This document shows, piece by piece, positions 25,503 through 34,044 of a DNA stretch of 64,000 nt. The stretch spans positions 124,001 through 188,000 of the forward strand of contig JAEZYP010000065.1 in assembly GCA_023418995.1 (NCBI GenBank), written 5' to 3'. A program made the translations under genes and the position numbers. The stretch is from Bacillota bacterium (GTDB lineage Bacteria > Bacillota > Clostridia > Oscillospirales > Acutalibacteraceae). A model generated the notes under the pieces. It saw only the letters and a program-made list of their open reading frames with translations. It made no database searches and was not told the DNA's origin. Numbering within the stretch: position 1 is the first letter of the stretch; the number at the start of each line of letters is the position of its first letter.

Positions 25503-26402
25503 ATGAAGTTTATCAGTACCGAATGCCCGCATTGCGGAAAGGAATTGCAAGTTCCCGAGGATTCTGAAAATATTGTATGCATGTATTGCGCTAAACCCAT
25601 TGACCGAAAGGCTTCGCTTCCCCAGCCGGTGCCTGCCGAAGATTACCAGAGGCTGATTGCCGAAGCGGAATCCTCTTTGAACGATGAAATTTTTAATAAA
25701 AAAATCAAGATGCGGAATATAAAATCCAATACTTATCCGGAAGAGTTCGAGCGTTACGCAGCTCTATTAACCCCTGCTCTAAAGGCTTACAGTCTGGCGG
25801 CGACAATAAACGAGGACGCGGTGGAATACTTTGCGGACATTCTATTGCGCCGTTTTTTAAAACGCCTTGAAGCTGACGGAATCAAAAAAGAGAGCGATGC
25901 ACGCCTTTTTGATATCCGTTATCTAATTGTGGTATTAACTGTTCCAGCGATATCCAACTATAAAACTCCGGCAGCGGAGGCTCTGGCCGACCGCTTCCTT
26001 GAAAAATGGAATGCACATTTCCCCAAAAATAAGCTTGGCAAGTCTACCTATGAAGCTATTAACGGCGGCTTTCGAAAAAAGCTCTGCTTTATAACAACCG
26101 CGGTTTGCTCCTCGCTGGGCAAAGGAGATGACTGTGAGGAATTGAACACATTCCGCCGGTTCCGCGACAACTGGTTTGCAAAAACGGAGCTCGGTGAAGC
26201 AAAAATCAATGAATATTATCTGTTTGCTCCAATGATTGTTCGGGCGATTGATCAGTCGGAACACAAAGAATTGGTTTACAGGAATATTTGGGATGAGCAT
26301 CTCTCCCCTTGCCTGAAAATGATTCGGGAAGGCGACCCGCAGAAATGCGCGGACGAATACGAAAACATGGTTCTGAAGCTGGAAGCCGAATGGTTGAACT
26401 GA
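25503..26402 (+). CDS. Zinc-ribbon protein with CFI-box-type C-terminal domain
   Basis: 299 aa, ribosome site GGAGGGG. The N-terminus is a zinc ribbon with C-x2-C pairs CPHCGKEL and CMYCAKP. After a helical middle (about 60-190), the C-terminal third opens with CFITTAVCSSLGKGDD and continues CEELNTFRRFRDNWF, the pattern I know as the CFI-box domain found at the C-terminus of diverse Firmicutes proteins. Its role is unknown. There is no signal or membrane segment. It ends at a strong bidirectional terminator shared with the next gene. Confidence 0.75.
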   Translation: MKFISTECPHCGKELQVPEDSENIVCMYCAKPIDRKASLPQPVPAEDYQRLIAEAESSLNDEIFNKKIKMRNIKSNTYPEEFERYAALLTPALKAYSLAATINEDAVEYFADILLRRFLKRLEADGIKKESDARLFDIRYLIVVLTVPAISNYKTPAAEALADRFLEKWNAHFPKNKLGKSTYEAINGGFRKKLCFITTAVCSSLGKGDDCEELNTFRRFRDNWFAKTELGEAKINEYYLFAPMIVRAIDQSEHKELVYRNIWDEHLSPCLKMIREGDPQKCADEYENMVLKLEAEWLN

Positions 26403-26416
26403 TTGCTCGTAAAACG

Positions 26417-26461
26417 AAAAACGGGAGTTTCCTTTTGTGATAAAAGGAAACTCCCGTTTTT
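26417..26461. terminator. Bidirectional terminator
   Basis: Near-perfect 20-base stem AAAAACGGGAGTTTCCTTTT with its complement and a 5-base loop, T-rich on both strands, between convergent genes. Confidence 0.9.
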
Positions 26462-26919
26462 CACTTCCAGTCGACAACCTCTACCACGCCCTGATTTTTT
26501 GCTTCTTCCATCAGCTTCAGCATTTCAAGGGCGCTCCGAAAGCTTCTGGTACGGTTTTGTTCCACCCAAGTGATAGTACCCTGCCAGGTCGAATTTCTTC
26601 GATATTGCACATTAACAACAAATGTTGTTTTCTCACTTTGAGATATGATACTGTCATCCACGATTTTCTCCGCCTTTTTTGTAATCTGCATACTCTTCTT
26701 ATTATAAAAGCCTCTTCTGTCAAAGGATGCCTGAGGAAAGTTGATACAATTAAACAGGTCGTCCATCGCATCAAGCAGTTCAAACTCGCTGGTAAACCGG
26801 GTGAACTTTGCTAAAAATTCATTATAAAGAATCCCGGTCATTGTTTTCAATGTAAATGAAAAAAGATAAACCATGCATTTGGATGGATTTTTATTTATTG
26901 TACCTTCCGTTTGCCGCAA
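26461..26919 (-). CDS. Conserved hypothetical protein
   Basis: 152 aa with a TTG start at 26919, chosen because AGGAGAG lies about 7 bases upstream; the internal ATG at 26841 has no ribosome site. Features: LLDAMDDLFNCINFP, a lysine-rich centre, and a distinctive C-terminal block FVVNVQYRRNSTWQGTITW followed by RSFRSALEMLKLMEEA, seen in my memory in clostridial hypothetical proteins. Soluble; no catalytic motif recognised. The function is unknown. Confidence 0.65.
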   Translation of the reverse strand: MRQTEGTINKNPSKCMVYLFSFTLKTMTGILYNEFLAKFTRFTSEFELLDAMDDLFNCINFPQASFDRRGFYNKKSMQITKKAEKIVDDSIISQSEKTTFVVNVQYRRNSTWQGTITWVEQNRTRSFRSALEMLKLMEEAKNQGVVEVVDWK

Positions 26920-27139
26920 AGGAATCTCTCCTAATTTTTATATTAATTATTATTATACTACTTTTTTCACCAATTCTCTACACAACTTTCGCATATTTTG
27001 TTTTAATTAATGAATATTTAGATATTAATTCTTATTGTTAAGTTTATTACTTCCAATTTTAAACATTAACATGTCACTCGATAAGGACTTGCAACGAAAA
27101 GCAAAAAACGGCATATAATTCTTTAAAGGGGTGACGGTA

Positions 27140-27826
27140 ATGTTCGGTACTTTACTTGGTTTTGCACTATCTGGATTACTTTTTTTTATTCTGCATGTAA
27201 CAGGTTCCGGTTCTTTCCCCCGTCCGCTTAGTGCACAAGAAGAAAAAGATTGCCTAGAACGATTTAAAAATGGCGATATGTCGGCAAGAAACAAGCTGAT
27301 TGAACATAATCTGCGCTTAGTGGCACACATCATTAAAAAATATTATGCCAATTCCAATGATCAAGATGATTTAATTTCAATCGGAACCATTGGGCTGATT
27401 AAAGCGGTAAATACCTTTGATTGCGGCAAGGGTATCCGCCTTTCCAGTTATGCAGCACGATGTATAGAAAATGAAGTACTGATGTATTTCCGCTCCACCA
27501 AAAAAAGCGCGCAGGATATTTCTATGAACGAACCGATTGATACCGATAAGGACGGCAACGCGCTCACGCTGATGGACGTCATGGCAACGGAAGACAACAT
27601 TCTGGAAAATCTCGACTGCAAAATAAAATCCGAACAACTAAAGCGATACCTCAATGAAGTACTTACGCCGCGCGAACGGAAAATAATCGAGCTTCGCTAC
27701 GGCCTTACCGGGATAAATCCCCTTACACAGCGCGAGGTAGCGCAGAAGCTTGGTATTTCCCGCTCTTATGTATCCCGAATTGAAAAGAAGTCTCTGGGGT
27801 CGTTACTGAAACGGTTCAGCAAATAG
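27140..27826 (+). CDS. sigK: RNA polymerase sporulation sigma factor SigK
   Basis: 228 aa, start at the ATG at 27140 with AAAGGGG 9 bases before it. A hydrophobic pro-sequence (about 1-20, LLGFALSGLLFFILHV) precedes SFPRPLSAQEE, as in pro-sigma-K, which is cleaved by the SpoIVFB membrane protease. Region 2 has LIEHNLRLVAHIIKKYY and DLISIGTIGLIKAVNTFD; region 4 has LTPRERKIIELRYGL and QREVAQKLGISRSYVSRIEKK. It directs late mother-cell transcription in sporulation. The gene is continuous, with no intervening recombination element. Confidence 0.93.
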   Translation: MFGTLLGFALSGLLFFILHVTGSGSFPRPLSAQEEKDCLERFKNGDMSARNKLIEHNLRLVAHIIKKYYANSNDQDDLISIGTIGLIKAVNTFDCGKGIRLSSYAARCIENEVLMYFRSTKKSAQDISMNEPIDTDKDGNALTLMDVMATEDNILENLDCKIKSEQLKRYLNEVLTPRERKIIELRYGLTGINPLTQREVAQKLGISRSYVSRIEKKSLGSLLKRFSK

Positions 27827-27990
27827 AGATTTAAAATACTAAAAGCCGTAAGCCTGTGCAGACTTACAGCCAATTGATATTCGCTCCCTATTTATTCAAA
27901 CACAGGGTATTATTGAATTATTTAGGCTGTTGAGTTTATTCACATTCTGAATATATCCATTCTCCGCCTCTCAGCTTGTAACCGAGAGAA

Positions 27991-28518
27991 GGGACTGTTG
28001 CAAAACGAAAGTTTTGTAGCAGCTCCTTTTCGCTGTTGAAAACATGGATTATGTGAAGATTTTGTTGAAAACTTTTCGAAAAGCAGAAAAAGCAGGTACA
28101 ACGAAATAGAGGTCACGTAAATTTTCGTCATCTCATAAGCGACGATTTACAATTTTGTGAAAACTACTCTTTTTTGACGCTGAATAGATGTGTTTTCAGC
28201 GCCCGGCGTTGCATTTCGACCAAAGCTTTTTCAGCTCATAAGCCAGGCATAAGAGATACAGTTCGGTGGAAATATTTGTCCTGCCCCGCATAGCTCCTTC
28301 TGGGTGCTGGCAAGCCGTACCGGATCATCCTGTGATATTGTAATTTGAATATTCATTGGGAGCGTCAGCTGTTGAAATTTTCGCTCAAATTTGTTATACT
28401 CTAAGAACTTTAATGTATTTTTCATAACTATATTTTAAAGCAAAAAATCGAGGTAGCCAACACTTTTTTGTGTGGTTACCTCGTTCTTTTTTTAGGGGGG
28501 CTGTTTTGCAACAGCCCC
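27991..28518 (-). mobile_element. Internally deleted IS1182-type insertion sequence remnant
   Basis: Terminal inverted repeats of 16 bases, GGGACTGTTGCAAAAC at 27991-28006 and its inverse (GGGGCTGTTGCAAAAC) at 28503-28518, match at 15 positions. Each end can also fold into its own hairpin. Inside lie the start and the end of a transposase gene but not its middle. A terminator-like hairpin (28450-28480, CGAGGTA/TACCTCG then T-run) sits at the promoter-proximal end. At 528 bases it is about a third of a full element, so it is non-autonomous. It explains most of the gene-free interval 27827-28617. The rest of that interval holds a hairpin at 27845-27870 and nothing else I can name. Confidence 0.7.
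28164..28425 (-). pseudogene. Transposase remnant, IS1182 family
   Basis: The start reads MKNTLKFLEYNKFERKFQQL, then TLPMNIQITISQDDPVRLAS, the N-terminal pattern of IS1182 transposases (LPLxxxxxIPxxDPVRL). The reading then jumps, out of frame, to TELYLLCLAYELKKLWSKCNAG and LKTHLFSVKKE, which look like the transposase C-terminus. The central catalytic DDE domain is deleted and at least two frame changes are present. Confidence 0.65.
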
Positions 28519-28617
28519 CCTAAAGGGTATGGCTTGTATCAAAAACTCGTGTAGTCTTGAAAACGACTTTTTTATTGTGCGGCGGTATAGATATTAAAGA
28601 GGCTCTATTTTTAACGC

Positions 28618-28962
28618 TCACATATCCTTGGCGACGACCAGATTCGCGCCGGTACCGAGCAGATTAGCGAAGACAACCTCCCCGCGCTTAACCGGCGAAA
28701 CCAGCTCCACGCCGTTCAGAAGCTCCATGACCTGAAAAAGCAATTCCTTCGGAATATCCCGGTCGGTTTTCACGGGGCAGCGCCTGTGGACGGCGCCTTT
28801 GATTTTAACCGTGCTGGTCAGTACCCTCGTGGGGTGCGTCAGCTCCTTTTTACCGTATTCCGCGCCCTTTGGGCATGCGTTGCCTGTAACCTTGAAACCA
28901 TCCTCGTCATCGACGTTCAAATGGCAGCCCTTCGGGCAGCAAATGCAAATCAATCGCTTCAT
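28618..28962 (-). CDS. DUF1667 domain protein, small iron-sulfur subunit
   Basis: 114 aa. The cysteines C6, C8, C9, C13 and C30 (CICCPKGC and ACPKGAEYG) resemble the N-terminal [4Fe-4S] motif of molybdopterin oxidoreductases, suggesting a cluster. The rest includes HPTRVLTSTVKIKGA and the C-terminal GEVVFANLLGTGANLVVAKD. It overlaps the preceding flavoprotein gene by four bases (ATGA). In clostridia this family accompanies two glycerol-3-phosphate dehydrogenase-like flavoproteins, so I infer an electron-transfer subunit of that complex. Confidence 0.88.
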   Translation of the reverse strand: MKRLICICCPKGCHLNVDDEDGFKVTGNACPKGAEYGKKELTHPTRVLTSTVKIKGAVHRRCPVKTDRDIPKELLFQVMELLNGVELVSPVKRGEVVFANLLGTGANLVVAKDM

Positions 28963-30236
28963 TTTATCTCAGCCTCCTTCGCGGATACGGTGATCTCCCC
29001 GTTTACTGCCTTGTCCAAAAACTGCCGGGGCAATACGATATGCTCCATCTCTCCCGGAGCCATGTTCTCCCTCTTTAAGCTGGAAAGAATCTTTCCGCCG
29101 CTTGTCACTTCGATTACGGCATCCTTCAGCGTTTTCTTCACACGGAAGAATACCTCCACATACTTTTCAATCCGGTTTACACGCACATGCTGTGGCACGG
29201 TGTAGCCTACATTCTCGCCGTTCTCCAGAACGACAACCGGCTCCCGGCTGCTTCTCGGCTTGGCAGCCTGTCCGCACGACTTTGCCGCCGCCGCGCCCGC
29301 GCGCTGGCTCTCAGCGGTGACGAAATCAACGAGATCATGCACATGAACTACGTTTCCGCAGGCAAAAATGCCGGGAACCGACGTTTCCATGTTCTCGTAG
29401 ACTACCGGCCCCTTTGTGCGCGGGTCAAGCTCAATTCCCGCCGCTTTGGAAAGCTCGTTCTCCGGAATCAGACCGACAGAGAGCAGAACCGTGTCGCAGT
29501 CAAAGAATCGCTCCGTACCCGGGACGGGCTTGCCACCGCTGTCCACCTTGGAAACGACGACTCCCTCCACCCGGCGATCTCCCTTGATTTCCGTGATGGT
29601 ATGGGACAGATACAGTGGAATATCGTAATCGTTCAGGCATTGGACGATGTTGCGGTTCAGTCCGTTGGAATAGGGCATCAGCTCCACGCAGGCGACCACC
29701 TTCGCTCCTTCGAGAGTCATGCGGCGCGCCATAATCAGGCCGATATCGCCCGAGCCGAGAATGAGAACCTTTTTACCGACCATATAGCCCTCGATATTGA
29801 CATAGCGCTGTGCGGCACCTGCGGTGAACACGCCCGCCGGGCGTCCCCCCGGGATGCCGATCGCGCCTCTGGTCCGTTCCCGGCAGCCCATTGTCAGTAC
29901 GACCGCGTCCGCCTGCGCGGCGATATAGCCGTCACGCGGATTGACCATATGTACCTCCTTGCGGTCCGTTACCTCCAGCACCATGGTGTCCAGCATCAGC
30001 TCCGCGCCGGTCTGCTTCAGCATATCGATGAACCTGCCCGCGTATTCGGGGCCGGTTAGCTCCTCTTTGAAATAGTGAAGACCGAAGCCGTTGTGGATGC
30101 ACTGGTTCAGAATTCCGCCCGGCTCCTTGTCGCGCTCCACGACGAGGATTTTCTCCGCGCCATTCTGATATGCTTCACACGCAGCCGCCAAACCGGCCGG
30201 ACCTGCGCCGATTACAATCACATCATACTTTCTCAT
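28959..30236 (-). CDS. FAD/NAD(P)-dependent oxidoreductase subunit (GlpB/HcnB-like role)
   Basis: 425 aa pyridine-nucleotide-disulfide-type flavoprotein. The FAD motif VIVIGAGPAGLAAACEA is at the N-terminus; a second dinucleotide motif LILGSGDIGLIMARRM is near 160-176; the late FAD segment is VPGIFACGNVVHVHD. A C-terminal extension of about 80 residues follows. No redox-active CxxC is seen in the first domain. It overlaps its neighbours by four bases on both sides, a tight three-gene unit. It probably passes electrons between the GlpA-like subunit and NAD(P) or another acceptor (inference). Confidence 0.88.
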   Translation of the reverse strand: MRKYDVIVIGAGPAGLAAACEAYQNGAEKILVVERDKEPGGILNQCIHNGFGLHYFKEELTGPEYAGRFIDMLKQTGAELMLDTMVLEVTDRKEVHMVNPRDGYIAAQADAVVLTMGCRERTRGAIGIPGGRPAGVFTAGAAQRYVNIEGYMVGKKVLILGSGDIGLIMARRMTLEGAKVVACVELMPYSNGLNRNIVQCLNDYDIPLYLSHTITEIKGDRRVEGVVVSKVDSGGKPVPGTERFFDCDTVLLSVGLIPENELSKAAGIELDPRTKGPVVYENMETSVPGIFACGNVVHVHDLVDFVTAESQRAGAAAAKSCGQAAKPRSSREPVVVLENGENVGYTVPQHVRVNRIEKYVEVFFRVKKTLKDAVIEVTSGGKILSSLKRENMAPGEMEHIVLPRQFLDKAVNGEITVSAKEAEIK

Positions 30237-31687
30237 CTCTTCACGCCTCCGTTCTTGGTTTCCCCGGTCAGCAGGCGGCTGCCTGCGCGGTCCTGGCAGA
30301 CTTCTTCCATTGAAAGCCCTGTTTCACGGCTGATAATTTCATGGACGCGAGGTCCGCAGAAACCGCCCTGGCAGCGTCCCATGCCCGCGTTGCAGCGGCG
30401 CTTGACCCCGTCGATGGAAACCGGCGGAATCGGGCTGTGCATGGCTTGCAGGATATCTCCCTCGGTAATGGTTTCACACCGACAGATCACCCTGCCGTAG
30501 CTCGGGTCACACTTAAGCGCTTCCGACTTCTGTTCCTGAGTCATATGCTTGAACAGCGTTATATTGCGGGCGTCAATAAAATTTTCCTTTTCGTTGCAGG
30601 TCAGGCTGATGCCTTCCAGAATGCTTCTGACCTCGATGCCGATAGCCGGGGCGGCGGAAAGACCAGGGGATTTGATTGCGGCGGCATTAACAAATCGAGG
30701 CGCGTCCGGAGAGGCTTCGATGATGAAATCATCCTGCGCCGTTGTTGCGCGCACGCCGGTAAAATTACGGATGGATTCTCGGAAATTGACCTTAGTGCTT
30801 GAACGGGTGGCGGTTTTTACGATCTTTTCCAGCCCCTGTGCGGTAACGGCGACATCCTCCGGATTTTCCGCCGGGTCGGCGGTCGGACCAACGATGAGAT
30901 TGCCGTGGACGGTAGGAGAAATCAGGACGCCCTTGCCGTCCTTGTTCGGCGGTTGAAATACCGTGCGGCTGACCACACCGCCCTGACTCTTATCAAGCAG
31001 GTAGTACTCTCCCTTGACAGGAAGAATTTTAAAGAACGGCTTTGCCGCCATGTCGTTAATCACATCCGCATAGGCTCCGGCGGCGTTGACGATGTATCGG
31101 GTATCAAAAGCTCCTTCGAAGGTTTCGATTTGATAGAAATCCCCTTGATTATGAATGGAGGTTACCGCGCTGTTCAGGCGCAGCTGCGCGCCGTTTCGTA
31201 CGGCGGTCTCCGCCAGCGCGATGGCAAGCCCCCAAGGATTGACAATGGCCGCGGTCGGCGCGTAAAGCGCTCCGATAACGTCGGGGCTGAGATTCCGCTC
31301 GATTTCAAGCGTCTGCTGCTTGTTCAGAATTTGCAGGTCTTCCACACCGTTTTCAACGCCACGGCGGTAAAGCGCGCGGATTGTTTCCATATCCGCCTCG
31401 TCAAACGCAATGACCAGAGAACCGACCCGCTTGTAATCGACGGAAAGGCGCCTGCACAGTTCCTCCATCATTTTGCTTCCCTGCACGTTCAGCCGTGCCA
31501 TCTTCGTGCCGGGAACCGGGTCGTAGCCAGCGTGAACGATGGCGCTATTGGCCTTTGTCGTGCCGCAGGCGACATCGTTCTCTTTCTCGACTACCGCTAC
31601 GGAAAGCTTATACTTTGAGAGCTCATAGGCGATACTCGCCCCGACGACTCCGCACCCTATCACGGTTACATCATACATTTTTCTCAT
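30233..31687 (-). CDS. GlpA-like FAD-dependent glycerol-3-phosphate dehydrogenase with BFD-type [2Fe-2S] domain
   Basis: 484 aa. DAO-fold flavoprotein with VTVIGCGVVGASIAYELSK at the N-terminus, GTTKANSAIVHAGYD and the later GVRATTAQDDFIIEAS. The C-terminal 80 residues hold a BFD-like cluster domain with C-x-C (VICRCETITEGD) and CNAGMGRCQGGFC. The architecture matches anaerobic glycerol-3-P dehydrogenase GlpA, which oxidises G3P to DHAP, although L-2-hydroxyglutarate oxidase-like enzymes share the fold. Context (DUF1667, GDPD, Ugp-like importer) favours G3P. Confidence 0.87.
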   Translation of the reverse strand: MRKMYDVTVIGCGVVGASIAYELSKYKLSVAVVEKENDVACGTTKANSAIVHAGYDPVPGTKMARLNVQGSKMMEELCRRLSVDYKRVGSLVIAFDEADMETIRALYRRGVENGVEDLQILNKQQTLEIERNLSPDVIGALYAPTAAIVNPWGLAIALAETAVRNGAQLRLNSAVTSIHNQGDFYQIETFEGAFDTRYIVNAAGAYADVINDMAAKPFFKILPVKGEYYLLDKSQGGVVSRTVFQPPNKDGKGVLISPTVHGNLIVGPTADPAENPEDVAVTAQGLEKIVKTATRSSTKVNFRESIRNFTGVRATTAQDDFIIEASPDAPRFVNAAAIKSPGLSAAPAIGIEVRSILEGISLTCNEKENFIDARNITLFKHMTQEQKSEALKCDPSYGRVICRCETITEGDILQAMHSPIPPVSIDGVKRRCNAGMGRCQGGFCGPRVHEIISRETGLSMEEVCQDRAGSRLLTGETKNGGVKR

Positions 31688-31743
31688 CCTTTCCTATCTA
31701 AAGGGTTGCAGCGCAGAAATGCGCCTTCCCCTGATACTCTGAT

Positions 31744-32430
31744 TTAAAGTTCTTCGATGCAGCCCAGACCGGAAGAACACCCCAAAATTTGCAATACCTC
31801 CGTGTGGGAGCGGTAGACCTTGGACTTTACGGAAAGCAGTACGGAGGTTGCTTTTTTTCCGGTTGTCTTATTTTTAATTACCTGAATATCGGATACGAGC
31901 AGATTGTTTTCTTTCGCCAGATTGATAAAAGTACCGAGTCCCGCCGGGTTGTCAAATTCCAGATATAAATCCAGCTGCTTTGAATTTACCCTCATACGTT
32001 CATCCAGCTTATGCAAAATCGTCATGACACAGAAAATTGTAATTCCTCCGGTAATCGCACCCTCATAAAACCCGATACCGATTGCCAGCCCGACACAAGC
32101 GGAGGCCCAAAGTCCCGCCGCGGTGGTCAGCCCCTTGACCTGATTTCTGCCGGTAATGATGATAGTGCCCGCGCCGAGAAAGCCGATTCCGCTGATTACC
32201 TGCGCACCCAGCCGACTGACATCGCCGGTGTGGAAGGAGTCAAAGACATACTGGTTTGTCATCATGACGAGAGTCGCGCCGAGACACACCAGAATATACG
32301 TCCGAAACCCCGCCGGATGCCGTTTTCTTCCGCGCTCAAAGCCCAGCGCTCCGCCAATGATGACCGACAGAAGAATTCGTACAATGATAGAAATAAGATT
32401 GATATTCCGAAGCATATCCAAATCAATCAA
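31744..32430 (-). CDS. MgtC/SapB family membrane protein
   Basis: 228 aa. The TTG at 32430 is chosen because AAGGAGGG lies 7 bases upstream; the following ATG (32415) is too far. Four to five membrane segments contain the family blocks GGALGFERGRKRHPAGFRTY and SGIGFLGAGTII. The C-terminal cytoplasmic part (about 140-228) is ACT-like. MgtC proteins are tied to survival at low magnesium and to ATP/phosphate homeostasis. It is not obviously part of glycerol metabolism. Confidence 0.88.
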   Translation of the reverse strand: MIDLDMLRNINLISIIVRILLSVIIGGALGFERGRKRHPAGFRTYILVCLGATLVMMTNQYVFDSFHTGDVSRLGAQVISGIGFLGAGTIIITGRNQVKGLTTAAGLWASACVGLAIGIGFYEGAITGGITIFCVMTILHKLDERMRVNSKQLDLYLEFDNPAGLGTFINLAKENNLLVSDIQVIKNKTTGKKATSVLLSVKSKVYRSHTEVLQILGCSSGLGCIEEL

Positions 32431-32476
32431 GGGGAATCCCTCCTTAATAATACCGTAATCACATCGGATAAAAAAG

Positions 32477-33112
32477 TCAACCGATGATTTCACGTACTTG
32501 TGCGCAGATACCCCGCGCTAAGGAACAGTGGTCTTTCACATCCATATGAACCTGATCGGTCTCACTGGGAGCGGCATAGTTCGCCGCGTTCATCAGATGA
32601 TATTCCGAAGAAATCGTTTTTTTAAATTCTTCCCAAAGCCGCAGGGATTTCTGATAGGATACCGGGCTGAACGCGCCGGTCAGCGGATCGTCGCTGACCC
32701 GCGCGCCTAATCGGATGGGGCAAACCACCAATATCTCGGGCGTGCGAAGGTCGCCGCGGTAGTCAAAATTCCTAACTATATCGGCAAGCGCCTTGGCTCC
32801 CTGCGCGATATCCGTGGCACTGACGGAAAAACGGGTTTTCAGATCGTTTGTGCCAAGCATCAGAATAACCAGATCGAGCGGGCGATGAGAATACAAGCAG
32901 GGATACAAATACGTGCGCCCGTTTTTGTAGGGCTCGATCGGGTCCTCAAAAACCGTTGTCCGGTAGCCGCAGCCCTCTTCTATCACATGATAACCGCTGC
33001 CCAGCATTTTCTGGAGGACACATGGCCAGCGTGTGTCCATATCCCATCTTCCTTTTCCGTCAGGTCGCGTCCCATAGGTATTGGAATCTCCATAACATAA
33101 AATATTCTTCAC
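32477..33112 (-). CDS. SGNH/GDSL hydrolase
   Basis: 211 aa with a GTG start at 33112 giving the N-terminus VKNILCYGDSNTYGT. Block I GDSN carries the catalytic Ser, block III is LGTNDLKTRF, and block V DQVHMDVKDH supplies Asp/His. There is no signal peptide, so it is a cytoplasmic esterase, arylesterase-like in pattern. It lies 17 bases after the HAD gene within the glycerophosphate region, which suggests removal of an acyl or acetyl group from an imported compound (inference). Confidence 0.85.
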   Translation of the reverse strand: MKNILCYGDSNTYGTRPDGKGRWDMDTRWPCVLQKMLGSGYHVIEEGCGYRTTVFEDPIEPYKNGRTYLYPCLYSHRPLDLVILMLGTNDLKTRFSVSATDIAQGAKALADIVRNFDYRGDLRTPEILVVCPIRLGARVSDDPLTGAFSPVSYQKSLRLWEEFKKTISSEYHLMNAANYAAPSETDQVHMDVKDHCSLARGICAQVREIIG

Positions 33113-33129
33113 TTTACCGTCGCTTCCTT

Positions 33130-33924
33130 TTAGCAATGCTGTTTCTGTTTGAAAGAAAGGATATGGCTGATGGCTTCCGCAAAGCCCCTTCCACCCTCCT
33201 GTGTTGTAACATAGGTGGGAAGATGGCTGATTTTTTCTACGAACGGAAGAATATTCGCTACGGCACAGCTGTTCGGGAAATAGCGGAACATCGGCTCGTC
33301 GTTTGGGGAATCCCCAAAGAACACGCAGCTTTCCCTGATATTCTCTTCTTTTAAAGCTTCCTTCATAAAAAGCTCCGTCATCATGAGCTTGTCGTAATCC
33401 CCAAACCATGCGTTCACATGGATGGAGCTTACTTTTGCGTGCGCCCCCAAAGAAGCGCAGATCTCTCTGATTTTTTCCGCTGCCTCAAAGCCAAGGTAAG
33501 GCGGATCCTCGTTAAAATCAACTGCTAAATCATAAATACGCGCAAACTGGTCTTTTGCTACTCGACAGCCGGGCACACCCTTTAAACAGGCTTCCTTCAC
33601 TTCCTGCAGCTTCGCTCTTGTTTCCGTATTGGAAACAGACGGATGTGTAAAGGTCTTTAAATGGTCGCCCTCAAAATAAAACACAAAGGCTCCGTTTTCC
33701 CCCACTACGGCCTTCACCGGCCATTCCCGAATGATAAGGTCGCACCATCCGGCCGGTCTGCCCGTCACCGGAATCACGCAGTAGCCCGCGTTATGCAGCT
33801 TCCACATTGCCGTGTAGGCTTCCTCGGTCAGCTTTCCGTTTGTCGTTATGGTGTCGTCAATATCGCAAAGAATGTATTTTATTTTGGACACGCGTCCGGC
33901 ATTCAATTCTTCAATTGCTTTCAT
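33130..33924 (-). CDS. HAD-IIB family phosphatase (Cof-like)
   Basis: 264 aa from the ATG at 33924 with GGAGG upstream. HAD motif I LCDIDDTIT, motif II PVTGRP, a C2-type cap (about 80-185), and the terminal motif GDSPNDEPMF are present. Such enzymes dephosphorylate sugar or polyol phosphates. Between glycerol-1-P dehydrogenase and a hydrolase gene, a small phosphorylated polyol is a reasonable substrate (inference). Confidence 0.87.
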   Translation of the reverse strand: MKAIEELNAGRVSKIKYILCDIDDTITTNGKLTEEAYTAMWKLHNAGYCVIPVTGRPAGWCDLIIREWPVKAVVGENGAFVFYFEGDHLKTFTHPSVSNTETRAKLQEVKEACLKGVPGCRVAKDQFARIYDLAVDFNEDPPYLGFEAAEKIREICASLGAHAKVSSIHVNAWFGDYDKLMMTELFMKEALKEENIRESCVFFGDSPNDEPMFRYFPNSCAVANILPFVEKISHLPTYVTTQEGGRGFAEAISHILSFKQKQHC

Positions 33925-34044
33925 TGCTCCAATTCCTCCGCATATGCTTCCCATGATACGCTCTCAAAAAGCATACTTCCGACAAATCTGTCGAAAGTAT
34001 CCTTTTTTCCGGGTACAGCACTTTTCCGCGCTGCTTCCGGCTAT

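Noticed and set aside
27131..27826. Sporulation recombination (skin-type) element in sigK
   Set aside because: The sigK frame is continuous from the pro-sequence to the stop; nothing is inserted.
29187..30059. Open frame (290 codons) opposite the middle flavoprotein gene
   Set aside because: Antisense shadow; Arg/His/Ala-rich with no motif.
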